The notes below the pieces were generated by a model. The model was not told the DNA's origin, did not search any database, and saw nothing but the letters and a program-made list of their open reading frames with translations. DNA of 36,464 nt, from assembly GCF_000802965.1 (NCBI RefSeq), contig NZ_JSAK01000046.1:1-36464 (forward strand). The letters run 5' to 3'. This DNA is from Pseudomonas fluorescens (GTDB lineage Bacteria; Pseudomonadota; Gammaproteobacteria; Pseudomonadales; Pseudomonadaceae). Made by a program: the position numbers and the translations under genes. Shown here piece after piece: positions 13,633 to 23,500 of the stretch (its first letter is position 1; every line of letters starts with the position of its first letter).

Positions 13633-14979
13633 TCAATTGATCTGGAATGGATAAACCGCGCCCAGTTTAAGGATTTGCGTCAGTTCATCCAGTGCCGTCC
13701 GGCATTCAAGCAGCAATTGCGGGTCCGCGAGATCGTTTTCGGTCATGCGGTCGCGGTAGTGCTTGTCGACCCATTCGGTCAACGTGCCATACAACGGTGC
13801 CGTCATGATAACCCCTGGATTGACCGCCGCCAGTTCGGTTTCGTTGAGCGCGACGCGCAGTCGCAGGCAAGCAGGACCACCACCGTTCTGCATGCTCTGC
13901 TTGAGATCGAAAACTTTGACTTCGCGGATCAGTCCGCCGGAGCTGGTCAAACCCTGCAGGTACTGCCAGACACGCTCGTTGCCACGGCATTCTTCCGGCA
14001 CGATCAACAGCATGGAGCCGTCAGGACGCGACAGCAATTGGCTATTGAACAGGTAGGACCGAACCGCGTCTTCGACGGTTACTGCGGAACGCGGTACACA
14101 GACCGACTGAAATTTCCCACCGACCTTGGCGAGTTTGCTCTGCAATTCAGCGAGCATCTGCTCGGTCTCGAGGAACGCGTCCTCGTGATAGAACAACACT
14201 TCTCCGTTACCCACCGCGATCACATCGTTGTGGAACACGCCCTGATCGATCACCGAGGGGTTTTGCTGGGCGTAGACCACGCCGTCATCACTCAAACCGT
14301 GCAAACGGGCAACGGCCTGGGACGCTTCGAGGGTCTGGCGTGCCGGGTACTTTTGCGGTGCCGGGTAGCGGGTGTCGAAAGCACTGCGACCGAAGACAAA
14401 AAACTCAACGCCGGCTTCACCGTATTCTCGGCAGAAACGCGTGTGGTTGGCCGCGCCTTCGTCGCCGAATTGCGCCACGGCTGGCAAAGCGGCGTGGTGA
14501 GCGAAGTGTTTCTGGTCGGCGAACATCGCGCCCAGCACGCGACTGGTGGTCGGGTGCTCGATGCTGCGGTGATATTTGCAGTTGAGGTTGGCGGCGGTGA
14601 AATGCACGCGGCCATCCGCGGTGTCGGCACTCGGGCTGACGGTGGCGGCGTTGGCTACCCACATGCTCGATGCCGAGCAACTGGCAACCAGCAGTGGCAT
14701 GGCTTCTTTGGCGGCGCGTTCGATCACTTGGGCGTCGGTGCCGATGAAGCCCAGGCGACGCAGTGCTGCCACGTCCGGGCGTTCTTGTGGTGCCAGAACA
14801 CCTTGTTGAAAGCCCATGTCGGTCAGCGCTTTCATTTTTGCCAGGCCTTGCAGCGCGGCTTCCTTGGGGTTGGAAGACTGCTGGCTGTTGCTCTGGGACG
14901 CGACGTTGCCGTAGGACAGGCCGCCGTAGTTATGGGTCGGCCCCACTAGACCGTCAAAATTGACTTCATAGGATTTCAT
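13633..14979 (-). CDS. astB: N-succinylarginine dihydrolase
   Basis: The 448-residue second enzyme of the AST pathway converts N2-succinylarginine to N2-succinylornithine, CO2 and two ammonia. It belongs to the guanidine-modifying (amidinotransferase-like) fold. The N-terminus EVNFDGLVGPTHNYGGLSYGN is the family signature. Conserved blocks AANLNCKYHRSIEHPTTSR (about 129-147) and the His of IDQGVFHNDVIAVGNGEVLF (about 245-264) follow. Cys371 in GGGPACLRLRVAL is the expected nucleophile. GGAG lies about 9 nt before the ATG. The length is as in E. coli AstB (447). A REPIN separates it from the upstream astD; the small His-rich gene follows after 61 nt. Confidence 0.96.
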   Translation of the reverse strand: MKSYEVNFDGLVGPTHNYGGLSYGNVASQSNSQQSSNPKEAALQGLAKMKALTDMGFQQGVLAPQERPDVAALRRLGFIGTDAQVIERAAKEAMPLLVASCSASSMWVANAATVSPSADTADGRVHFTAANLNCKYHRSIEHPTTSRVLGAMFADQKHFAHHAALPAVAQFGDEGAANHTRFCREYGEAGVEFFVFGRSAFDTRYPAPQKYPARQTLEASQAVARLHGLSDDGVVYAQQNPSVIDQGVFHNDVIAVGNGEVLFYHEDAFLETEQMLAELQSKLAKVGGKFQSVCVPRSAVTVEDAVRSYLFNSQLLSRPDGSMLLIVPEECRGNERVWQYLQGLTSSGGLIREVKVFDLKQSMQNGGGPACLRLRVALNETELAAVNPGVIMTAPLYGTLTEWVDKHYRDRMTENDLADPQLLLECRTALDELTQILKLGAVYPFQIN

Positions 14980-15050
14980 CAGCGAGGCTCCACGAGAATC
15001 TGTTTTTTATAGGCATCAAGTAACTGTTCAGTACGACCGAGGGGTGGCCA

Positions 15051-15138
15051 TCGCGGGCAAGCCCGCTCCCACAGGTTCAGCAGTGTTCACACGTTTTGTG
15101 TGCGACGCGGTCCTTGTGGGAGCGGGGCTTGCCCGCGA
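15051..15138. repeat. REP doublet (REPIN) between astD and astB
   Basis: Long inverted arms, TCGCGGGCAAGCCCGCTCCC (from 15051) and GGGAGCGGGGCTTGCCCGCGA (ending 15138), show one unpaired base and enclose a short spacer. This is the GTGGGAGCGGGCTTGCCCGCGA class of Pseudomonas REP. It lies inside the predicted operon, so it may reduce or process the astB-astE part of the message. Confidence 0.85.
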
Positions 15139-15145
15139 TTGGGCA

Positions 15146-16612
15146 TCACGCCATTTTCACGCCAGGCGTGAGGGTGGCTGGCAACACCAGGCTCGGGGTT
15201 TCCAGCGAGGCCACCGGGTACGCGCAGTAGTCCGCCGCGTAGTAGGCGCTCGCGCGATGGTTGCCCGAGGCACCGACGCCACCGAATGGCGCGCTGCTCG
15301 CGGCGCCGGTCAGTTGCTTGTTCCAGTTGACGATACCGGCGCGGCTTTCCAGCCAGAACTGCTGGTAGCGCGCTTCGGAGTCCGAGAGCAGACCGGCAGC
15401 CAAGCCATAGGCGGTGTCGTTAGCTTCAGCGATGGCCGCTTCAAAATCAGCGTAGCGGATCACTTGCAGCAACGGGCCGAACAGCTCTTCGTCCGGGCGC
15501 TCGGCCACAGCAGACACATCCAGAATGCCGGGGGTCAGCAAGGCGGCTTGCGCCTGAGGCTGAGTCATTTCCAACAGCGCCACAGCGCCATTCGCCAACA
15601 GATGTTCCTGAGCTTCCATCAACGCTTTCGCCGCGCCGAGGGAAATCACCGAACCCATGAACGGCGCCGGTTGCTGGTCGAAAGCACCGACTTCAATGGT
15701 CGAGCTCACTGCCACCAGGCGCGCCAGCAGCGAGTCGCCCCAAGCGCCCTGCGGCACCAGCAGACGGCGCGCACAAGTGCAACGTTGACCGGCAGAAATG
15801 AAGGCCGACTGAATAATGGTGTACACGGCGGCATCGAGATCAGCGACCTGATCGACCACCAGCGGGTTGTTACCACCCATTTCCAGCGCGAGGATCTTGT
15901 CCGGACGACCGGCGAATTGCTGGTGCAGATGATTGCCGGTGCGGCTGGAGCCAGTGAAGAACAGACCGTCGATGCCCGGGTTCGCCGCCAGGGCAATACC
16001 GGTTTCGCGAGCGCCTTGCAGCAGGTTCAACACGCCAGCCGGCAAACCGGCTTCGATCCAGCACTTGACCGTCAACTCGGCGACTTTCGGGGTCAATTCG
16101 CTAGGCTTGAACAGCACACTGTTACCGGCCAGCAACGCCGGGACGATGTGACCGTTCGGCAAGTGGCCTGGGAAATTGTAAGGACCGAACACTGCGACCA
16201 CGCCATGCGGCTTGTGACGCAAAACGGCGGTGGCGTCGCCCAGCGGGCCGCTCTTCTCGCCGGTACGCTCGCGGTAGCTCTGCACCGAGATCGCAATCTT
16301 GTTGACCATACTGGTGACTTCGGTCGCCGATTCCCACAGGGGTTTGCCGGTTTCCTCACCGATGGTGCGCGCTAGTTCGTCAGCCTTGTTCTTCAATGCG
16401 GCGGCAAAGGCTTCCAGCACCGAGATGCGTTCTTCCAGCGTCCGACGAGCCCAGTCCGGGAACGCCTGACGCGCCGCTTGCACGGCCGATTCAACTTGTT
16501 CAGTGGTGGCGCCGGCGCCGGACCACAGCACTTGCTGGGTCACCGGGTTCAGCGACTCGAAGACTTCGCCCTGACCGGCCAGCCATTCACCTGCAATGTA
16601 TAGCGACTTCAT
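15146..16612 (-). CDS. astD: N-succinylglutamate 5-semialdehyde dehydrogenase
   Basis: The 488-residue NAD-dependent aldehyde dehydrogenase oxidises succinylglutamate semialdehyde to succinylglutamate. The Rossmann and catalytic regions are complete: VFGPYNFPGHLPNGH (141-155), the GSSRTG nucleotide motif (221-226), general base Glu244 in LEMGGNNP and nucleophile Cys278 in SAGQRCTC. The family length is about 485-490. The start ATG at 16612 overlaps the stop of aruG by one base (TAATG), so translation is probably coupled. A REPIN follows 8 nt after its stop. Confidence 0.96.
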   Translation of the reverse strand: MKSLYIAGEWLAGQGEVFESLNPVTQQVLWSGAGATTEQVESAVQAARQAFPDWARRTLEERISVLEAFAAALKNKADELARTIGEETGKPLWESATEVTSMVNKIAISVQSYRERTGEKSGPLGDATAVLRHKPHGVVAVFGPYNFPGHLPNGHIVPALLAGNSVLFKPSELTPKVAELTVKCWIEAGLPAGVLNLLQGARETGIALAANPGIDGLFFTGSSRTGNHLHQQFAGRPDKILALEMGGNNPLVVDQVADLDAAVYTIIQSAFISAGQRCTCARRLLVPQGAWGDSLLARLVAVSSTIEVGAFDQQPAPFMGSVISLGAAKALMEAQEHLLANGAVALLEMTQPQAQAALLTPGILDVSAVAERPDEELFGPLLQVIRYADFEAAIAEANDTAYGLAAGLLSDSEARYQQFWLESRAGIVNWNKQLTGAASSAPFGGVGASGNHRASAYYAADYCAYPVASLETPSLVLPATLTPGVKMA

Positions 16613-17637
16613 TATTTCGACTCCCGTGCAGCGGACAACGGAACGGCGCGCACTTGATCGCCGGCGTTGAGTTGAAGACGTTTGGCCGTCAGCGGATCGA
16701 CCACCAGCGTGCCGGCGGCGAAGCGTGCCGGTGCAGCGGTGATCCGGCAGTCTTCGCGCTTGCGGTTGTGAATGATGAACGGCGTGGCGTCGTCACCCGG
16801 CGTGCCGATGGCCAGCACCAGTGCCTGGCTGTCGCGCACCGCGCGGATCTTGCCGGTTTCGCATTCGATGGCCGGGCCGGCGTCGAAGATGTCGACGTAG
16901 CCCTGATAGCTGAAACCTTCGCTCTTGAGCATCGACAACGCCGGCTCGGTGTCCGGGTGAACCTGACCGATCACGTTGCGCGCGTCGGGCGACAGGAAGC
17001 AGGTGTACAACGGGAATTTCGGCATCAGTTCGGCGATGAACGCCTTGTTGCCCACGCCGGTCAGGTAGTCGGCCTGACTGAATTCCATTTTGAAGAAGTG
17101 TCGGCCCAGGCTTTCCCAGAACGGCGAGCGCCCGGCTTCGTCGGAGACACCGCGCATCTCGGCAATGATCTTGTTGCCGAACAGCTGCGGGAACTCGGCG
17201 ATGAACAGCATCCGCGCCTTGGACAGCATGCGGCCGTTGAGGCCAGTGCGGTAGTCGGCATGGAGAAACAGCGAGCACAGTTCCGAGTTGCCAGTCAGGT
17301 CGTTGGCCAGGAACAGCGTCGGAATTTCGCGATAGATGTTCAGTTCTTGCGAAGCGCTGACGGTCAGACCGACGCGAAAGTTGTACCAAGGCTCACGCAG
17401 GCCAACGGCGCCAGCGATGGCGGAAATGCCCACCACGCGACCATCGTCGTCTTCGAGCACGAACAGATAGTCCGCATCGCCCCGCCCGGCTTCGCCGCGG
17501 AAAGTCTTCTCGGCCCAGCCGACCCGATGGGCCAGACGTTCTTCGTTGGCCGGCAAGGTGGTCAGGCCGGTGCCGGTGCTGCGGGCCAGGTCGATCAGAG
17601 CGGGTAAATCGCTGCTGCGTACGGGACGAACGATCAT
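16612..17637 (-). CDS. aruG: Arginine N-succinyltransferase, beta subunit
   Basis: The 341-residue protein of the AstA family transfers succinyl from succinyl-CoA to arginine, the first AST step. Pseudomonas uses two paralogous subunits, AruF (alpha) and AruG (beta), and this window has both in tandem. It begins MIVRPVRSSDLPALIDLARST and carries the family blocks GLTTLPANEERL (about 24-35), FLHADYRTGLNGRMLSKARMLFIAEFP (about 124-150), ARSPFWESLGRHFF (about 169-182), LPDARNVIGQVHPDTEPA-like sequence and FDAGP. A perfect GAGGAG lies 7 nt before the ATG. aruF ends 87 nt upstream and astD overlaps the stop. Confidence 0.94.
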   Translation of the reverse strand: MIVRPVRSSDLPALIDLARSTGTGLTTLPANEERLAHRVGWAEKTFRGEAGRGDADYLFVLEDDDGRVVGISAIAGAVGLREPWYNFRVGLTVSASQELNIYREIPTLFLANDLTGNSELCSLFLHADYRTGLNGRMLSKARMLFIAEFPQLFGNKIIAEMRGVSDEAGRSPFWESLGRHFFKMEFSQADYLTGVGNKAFIAELMPKFPLYTCFLSPDARNVIGQVHPDTEPALSMLKSEGFSYQGYVDIFDAGPAIECETGKIRAVRDSQALVLAIGTPGDDATPFIIHNRKREDCRITAAPARFAAGTLVVDPLTAKRLQLNAGDQVRAVPLSAARESK

Positions 17638-17724
17638 GCTATCTCCTCAAACGGGCCGCTAACGCCACCCGTGAAACTCGCTGCTTTACTAAGCATTCAT
17701 TCTTTATAGGCATAGCAGCAGGCG

Positions 17725-18744
17725 TTAAACCGCCACCAGGCGCACGCTGGCACCTTCACCGACGCCCAGGGCTTCGGCCGCTTCCAGATCCAGGGTTACG
17801 GGTTTGCCCGGTGCGTAATCCAGTTCGAGCAATACCGCGCGGTAATCCTGCAACTGGGCGTTTGCCACCAGGTATTGACGACCGGCACCTTTGACCGGCT
17901 CACCGATTTTCACCGGCACCACACGGCTCTGGGCGATCGAACGGATCCCCGAGACACGGGCATGCAGGGTCGGACCGCCGTCGAAAATGTCGATGTAGTG
18001 ATCGGTCTCGAAGCCTTCGCGCATCAGGATGTCGAAGGTGATCTGCGCCCGAGGGTGAACCTGGCCCATCGCTTCTTGCGCGGAGTCCGGCAACAGCGGC
18101 ACATAGATCGGGTAATGCGGCATCAGCTCGGCGAGGAACGTCCGGCTCTTCAGACCGCACAAACGCTCGGCTTCAGCGTAGTTGAGGTCGAAGAAGTTGC
18201 GGCCGATGGCATCCCAGAACGGCGAGTCGCCATTTTCGTCGCTGTAACCGACGATCTCGGTCACCACGGAATCGGCGAAACGCTCCGGATGGCTGGCGAC
18301 GAACAGCAAGCGGCCACGGGAGTTGAGCTCGGCCCAAGGCGAACCCACCAGCTCGCGCTGCACGTAGAAACTGGTCAGCAAGCTGTTGCCGGTCAGGTCG
18401 TGGCACTGCGAGAGTACGTGGATCTTGTTGTGAATCTTCAGCTCGCGGGAGGCGTGCACGAAGGTTTCGTTGCGGAAGCTGTAGAACGGCTCGGAGTAAC
18501 CGGCCGACGCGACGATCGCCGAGCAACCGGCGAGTTTGCCGGTGGCGGTGTCTTCCAAGACGAAGAAATAGCTCTCTTCACCGTTGAAGCTGACTTCAGC
18601 GGCGAACGAGGCTTCGCTCGCGGCGATCTTGTCGCTCAGGCGTTCAACGTCATCCGGCAAGGAAGTGACACCAATCGGGCTGTCCGCAGCCAGACGCTGT
18701 ACCTCGCCCAGATCAGCCATTTGCGCGGGGCGCATCACCAGCAT
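17725..18744 (-). CDS. aruF: Arginine/ornithine N-succinyltransferase, alpha subunit
   Basis: The 339-residue partner of AruG is in the same AstA family. It starts MLVMRPAQMADLGEVQRLAADSPIGVTSLPDDVERL and shares the blocks FYVQREL..PWAELNSRGRLLFVASHPERF (about 123-150), DSPFWDAIGRNFFDLNYAEAERL (about 173-195) and FDGGPTLHARV (about 256-266) with it. In P. aeruginosa the alpha/beta enzyme works on both arginine and ornithine. AAGGAG lies 8 nt before the ATG. It follows aruC after a REP doublet. Alpha and beta are told apart here by gene order and similarity as remembered, not by alignment. Confidence 0.92.
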   Translation of the reverse strand: MLVMRPAQMADLGEVQRLAADSPIGVTSLPDDVERLSDKIAASEASFAAEVSFNGEESYFFVLEDTATGKLAGCSAIVASAGYSEPFYSFRNETFVHASRELKIHNKIHVLSQCHDLTGNSLLTSFYVQRELVGSPWAELNSRGRLLFVASHPERFADSVVTEIVGYSDENGDSPFWDAIGRNFFDLNYAEAERLCGLKSRTFLAELMPHYPIYVPLLPDSAQEAMGQVHPRAQITFDILMREGFETDHYIDIFDGGPTLHARVSGIRSIAQSRVVPVKIGEPVKGAGRQYLVANAQLQDYRAVLLELDYAPGKPVTLDLEAAEALGVGEGASVRLVAV

Positions 18745-18823
18745 GGTGTCACTCCTTAATCAAGAACAGGTCGACCCGTTTGGTCGACAGGGAAAAAATA
18801 CCGGGTTCGTCCTGAAACGCCTT

Positions 18824-18907
18824 TGTAGGAGCCGGCTTGCTGGCGATGGCGATCGTTTGATCGCCGCAAGGCTTTCGGGCCTCATCGCCAGCAAGCCAGC
18901 TCCTACA
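18824..18907. repeat. REP doublet (REPIN) between aruC and aruF
   Basis: TGTAGGAGCCGGCTTGCTGG (18824 on) and its partner CCAGCAAGCCAGCTCCTACA (ending 18907) pair almost fully, with an inner GGCGATC/GATCGCC pair. It lies in the 237-bp gap of the aruC-aruF operon. Confidence 0.85.
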
Positions 18908-18981
18908 GGGGGGGTGCGTCAGGACTGGTCCGGCATAAAAATTAGGTTCGACGCCTGAAAGGTCAGGCGTCGAAGGGTCTA

Positions 18982-20202
18982 TCAGGCTTGCGTCAGTTTT
19001 GCTGCGGCGCGTTCGAAACGGTCCAGACCGGCATCGATATCGGCGTCTTCCACCACCAGGCTCGGGGCGAAACGCACCACGTCCGGGCCGGCTTGCAGAA
19101 TCATCAGGCCTTCTTTTTCAGCGGCGTTGAAGATGTCCTTGGCCTTACCTTTCCAGGCATCGCTCAGCACACAACCAATCAACAGACCCAGGCCACGCAC
19201 TTGCGTGAACAGGCCGTACTTCTCACCGATTTGCTCAAGGCGAGCCTTGAACTTGTCGTGCTTGGCGTTGACGCCGGCAAGCACTTCAGGGGTGTTGATC
19301 ACGTCGATCACGGCTTCCGCGACAGCACACGCCAGCGGGTTGCCGCCGTAGGTGGTGCCGTGGGTGCCGACGACAAGGTGTTTGGCCAGGTCTTCGGTGG
19401 TCAGCATGGCTGCGATCGGGAAACCACCGCCCAGGCTCTTGGCGCTGGTCAGGATGTCCGGGGTCACGCCGTAATGCTGGTAGGCAAACAGCTTGCCGCT
19501 GCGGCCCATACCGGTTTGAACTTCATCGAACACCAGTAGCGCATTGTTCGCGTCGCACAGTTCGCGGGCACCTTGCAGGTAGGCCAGCTCGGCCGGCAGC
19601 ACGCCGCCCTCACCCTGGATCGGTTCGAGCACCACGGCACAGGTCTTGTCGGAAACGGCGGCTTTCAAAGCGGCCAGATCGTTGTAAGGAACGTGGGTGA
19701 TACCGGTAATTTTAGGACCGAAGCCGTCGGAGTACTTCGACTGGCCACCGACGTTCACGGTGAACAAGGTGCGACCGTGGAAGCTGTTCAGCGCGGCAAT
19801 GATTTCGTACTTTTCACTGCCGAAACGATCGAAAGCCACACGCCGGGCCAGCTTGAAGGCAGCCTCGTTGGCTTCGGCGCCAGAGTTACAGAAGAACACA
19901 CGCTCAGCAAAAGTGGCGTCGATCAGCTTATGGGCCAGGCGCAGGGCCGGCTCATTGGTGAACACGTTGGATACGTGCCACAGCTTGTTCGCCTGCTCGG
20001 TCAAGGCACCGACCAGCGCCGGATGCGCGTGGCCCAATACGTTTACGGCAATCCCGCCGGCGAAGTCGATCAGCTCGCGACCGGACTGGTCCCAAACGCG
20101 GGAACCGGCGCCACGCACTGGAATGAATGCGGCAGGCGCGTAGTTGGGAACCATTACCTGGTCGAAATCGGCGCGTTGTACCGCAGCGTGCTCAACGGAC
20201 AT
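18982..20202 (-). CDS. aruC: Succinylornithine/acetylornithine transaminase
   Basis: This 406-residue class III PLP aminotransferase converts N-succinylornithine to the glutamate semialdehyde derivative with 2-oxoglutarate in the AST pathway. In Pseudomonas the same enzyme (AruC) also accepts N-acetylornithine (ArgD activity). Visible sites are the PLP-phosphate loop FCNSGAEANEAAFKLAR (104-120), Asp226 in VFDEVQTGMGRSG and the cofactor Lys255 in TSAKSLGGGFP. GTHGTTYGGNPLACAVA (about 284-300) contacts phosphate across the dimer. CAGGAG lies 8 nt before the ATG. It is the first gene of the aruCFG-astDB-orf-astE operon. Two TGTCGC-N8-AA ArgR-type sites lie 80-145 bp upstream. Confidence 0.95.
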   Translation of the reverse strand: MSVEHAAVQRADFDQVMVPNYAPAAFIPVRGAGSRVWDQSGRELIDFAGGIAVNVLGHAHPALVGALTEQANKLWHVSNVFTNEPALRLAHKLIDATFAERVFFCNSGAEANEAAFKLARRVAFDRFGSEKYEIIAALNSFHGRTLFTVNVGGQSKYSDGFGPKITGITHVPYNDLAALKAAVSDKTCAVVLEPIQGEGGVLPAELAYLQGARELCDANNALLVFDEVQTGMGRSGKLFAYQHYGVTPDILTSAKSLGGGFPIAAMLTTEDLAKHLVVGTHGTTYGGNPLACAVAEAVIDVINTPEVLAGVNAKHDKFKARLEQIGEKYGLFTQVRGLGLLIGCVLSDAWKGKAKDIFNAAEKEGLMILQAGPDVVRFAPSLVVEDADIDAGLDRFERAAAKLTQA

Positions 20203-20280
20203 CGGAGTCTCCTGAAAAGGAACACTCGCCTGAAACTGGCGAGCGATGGGGGGATTGTAAGGACAGTTTTCAGCCCGGCC

Positions 20281-20296
20281 TTGCCGCCAAGCGACA
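20281..20296 (-). promoter_or_regulatory. ArgR-type half-site upstream of aruC (proximal)
   Basis: The minus-strand sequence TGTCGCTTGGCGGCAA fits TGTCGC-N8-AA, the half-site reported for Pseudomonas ArgR, without mismatch. It is about 80 bp upstream of the aruC ATG, next to a -10-like TATAAG. A second half-site at the usual 21-bp spacing is not evident. Confidence 0.55.
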
Positions 20297-20331
20297 ACTT
20301 CTTATAGCGCAAACCCCGGTTTTTCCCGGGT

Positions 20332-20347
20332 TTACGGCAATGCGACA
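20332..20347 (-). promoter_or_regulatory. ArgR-type half-site upstream of aruC (distal)
   Basis: TGTCGCATTGCCGTAA on the minus strand again matches TGTCGC-N8-AA without mismatch, 51 bp (about five helical turns) upstream of the proximal site and on the same face and strand. Both sites also lie upstream of the divergent large LRR protein gene. Confidence 0.55.
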
Positions 20348-20513
20348 TATAGGGTCGCAAAGGCGCAGTTTAACTGGCGCAGAGCGTTTGCGGCAGGCTT
20401 GCTCCGTTGTAACCCATGGCCATTCGACGAGTGCGGTAAATATGTACCGCACGTCGTCCGTGTTCGCGGCGTTTCCTATGGCCTTATTCCAACTCGATGG
20501 CCACCTACAGCGC

Positions 20514-23500
20514 ATGAATACCCAACACACCGATATCGCTTCCGATGCTTTCAGGCCGGACGCTCACTATCAGCACCTCATTAATGTGATCCCGTCCTGG
20601 CTCCGTCAGGCAACACCCCATCGCCGTGAGGCGCTGCGCAACAGCAGGCCAGGCATGCCGGCCGGTCTCAAGGATGCGCCGCCCCATCAGCATGCGGAAC
20701 TGGGCAAGCTCATCGCCCGACAGGTGACCAGCCAGAATCAGGTCGATCAGATGATGGCAAAACTGCAGAGCCCCGCTGACTTTGCCGAGTCGCTGCTCGA
20801 ACCGGCGCTCAAGACCCGATTCGGTCTGGAACTGGACCCTCGCAAAACCTTCCTTCACCTTTACATCCCGGATCACATCCCCTGGCTACGGTTGAAGTCC
20901 GGGGCTGCGCGTACCTGGACGGTGTCACTGGTCGATGCCGCGCTGCACAACTTTGAAAGCGCCGAGACCGAAGCAGACGCCTACGAGCCGGCCTCGACGT
21001 ACATCACGCCTCCTGCTGCCAACGGGCAATTCGATACATTGCCGCAGATTCTGGAAAAGATGCCCATCACGGCATTCACAAGCCTCTGCCGTGAGCTGGA
21101 CATTGGCCAGCGTTATAAAGAGTATCTGGAGGACAATCTTGGCATCAGCAATCCGGTAGCCGCGGCCATAGTGAAGTCGAAAATCCACGCCAGCCAGAAA
21201 GCCGCGCTCACCGCCGCCCTGCACATGGCGCAGATGCAAAAGCTGCTGGGCAGTGATGCCCACCAACTGATACTTGGCCTGCTCGACAACCTGCCGAATT
21301 TGAGGTTGCACGGTCAGCCCTGGGGCTGCCATGAACTGACCCTCATGAACTTTCCCCTGACCGGTATTGTGGTGTTTTCAGCGGATCTGGAGCGGGCGAA
21401 AGAAGTGTCCAGGGTAGTGGCCTACATTCCTGACGACCCCGAACATCCGATCAAGGAATACCCGTCGTCCGCCGCATTCGCCGAGGAGCTTGGTCAGCGC
21501 TTGCGCGCGCCCGAATACCAACAGTTCTTCAGCCGCTTCATCAATCACGAGGATCTTGGTCGCTTCTTCGCACAGTTGAACAACGAGCTTTCGTCCGTCA
21601 CCTGGCAGCCCGTTCCGCCGGGCGATCCACGACCGACCTGGCGGGAACAGCCCAACGAACGTCCCAATCTGCGCATCGTGGCGACGCCGGTCCAAAGGCA
21701 GTTATTGACCTATTTTTTTCAGAGCAGACTTAACAAGATCCTCAACGATGCGCGAGTCATTGCAGTATCTACTGCAACGGTCGACCAAAAAGCGCGTTGG
21801 GCACTGTGGGATTCTTTCACCGAAATTGCCTCGTTCGTGCTGAACATCGCCGCCTTCATTGCGCTGCCGTTCGTGCCTTACCTCGGCGAACTGATGCTGG
21901 CCTATATGGCCTACCATCTGCTCGACGAAACCTTCGAAAGCATTGTTGACTGGGCCGAGGGTCACACCATCGAGGCCTTCGAGCACTTCATGCGGATGGT
22001 TGAATCTGCCTTGCAACTGGGTGCCTTCGCGGTGGGCGGTGCAATTGCGGCAGGAGAGCTTCGCGCGATCCTGCCTCGGGAAATTGTGCAGTTCATCGAT
22101 CGTTTCAGTTCCGTGAAGCGGCCCAATGGCGATACCCGCTACTGGAAACCCGACCTGACTGCCTACGAGCAGCCCGTCACCCTCCCGGTGGACTCGAAAC
22201 CGGACTCACTCGGACTGCACAAACATCAAGACAAAACCCTGTTGCCATTGGAAGGCAAACACTACGCGGTCAGCGAGGACTCCGTAATCGGCGAGCATCG
22301 CATCGACCATCCCTCCCGCCCTGAAGCCTACAAACCTCAGCTTAAACACAACGGCGCCGGTGCCTGGCAAACCGAACTCGACCAGCCACTAAGCTGGGAC
22401 CAGGCCACCGTGCTGAGGCGAATCGGGCCTGACATGCAGCGCTTTTCCGAAAGCGAGCGCGAACGCATCCTCGCCATTAGCGGTTGCCACGAAGATGTCT
22501 TGCGCAAGATGCACGTAAATGGAGGGCAAGTGCCGCCGCTGTTGGCCGACACGCTTAAGCGCTTCAAGATCGATCAAGACATTCAAACGTTTATTCAGCA
22601 AATCGGCAGTGAGCTTCCGGAAAATCACCTCAAGGCCGATCCGGTGCTGCAACTTGAACTGCTCAATGAAAACGGCTATTGGCCGACGAACAAAGGGCTG
22701 CGGTTAACCGACGGAAGAGCGCAAACACTTTGGCAAAGTCCCGCCCCCGATGTGCCTGTTTTGCCGATCGATGCCACCAGACTCAACGACGGCGACCTGC
22801 TCAAAACCTTTCTCATGGCCTTGTCAGATACCGAAATAAAAACACTGATGGGCGAAGAGTTCGGTCTGCCCTCCCCGCCTATCGAAAGCCGTACACGCAG
22901 CTTGCGCCGAACATTGGCAGACATTGCCGAACGCAAGCGACAAGTCCTGTTCGACCAGCGTTATCGCACGCTCGAACGCGGCGCCTCTGGCGCCGTACAA
23001 ACCCTCATGGATGCCGAAACCGGCTTGCCCACCAGCGTCGCAGAAGCACTCATGGGCATGGCGAACGATGCAGAGTTGCAGCTGCTCAAACGCGGAACCG
23101 TTTCCCCGCGATTAGAAGACCTGAGCCAAGAGGCCGGATTGCAGGTGCGCATTACCCGCGCCTACGAAGGACTTGAGTTGCCATCGGCCACGGCCAATCT
23201 CGACTCGGATCGATTGGCCCTGCACACCCTGGAAAACTTGCCCGGCTGGACAGGACAGTTGCGCCTGGAAATCCGTCACTACTCCTATGAAGGGCGCCTG
23301 CTCGACAGCCTTGGCACTGTGGACGCACCGGTTCGCAAGGTCCTTGTCCTTACCGAAGAAGGCGCTTACCAGCCCTTTGATAACACCGGCGAAGAACTCA
23401 GCGACTCGAACTCGCTTTACCACAGTCTTCTACAAGCAATGCCGGACAGTGAGCGGATCGCACTGAACATTCACATCGGCGAAAGTGCACGACTCCAACA

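Noticed and set aside
12252..18759. Plus-strand frames opposite astE, astB, astD, aruG and aruF
   Set aside because: Each lies wholly opposite a complete enzyme gene with intact active-site motifs; no ribosome binding site or motif supports the antisense reading.
20127..20513. Upstream extension of the large LRR protein by 129 codons
   Set aside because: It would overlap the aruC start and the ArgR-type sites, and the extra residues lack the character of the protein; family members begin close to the HYQHLINVIPSWL segment.
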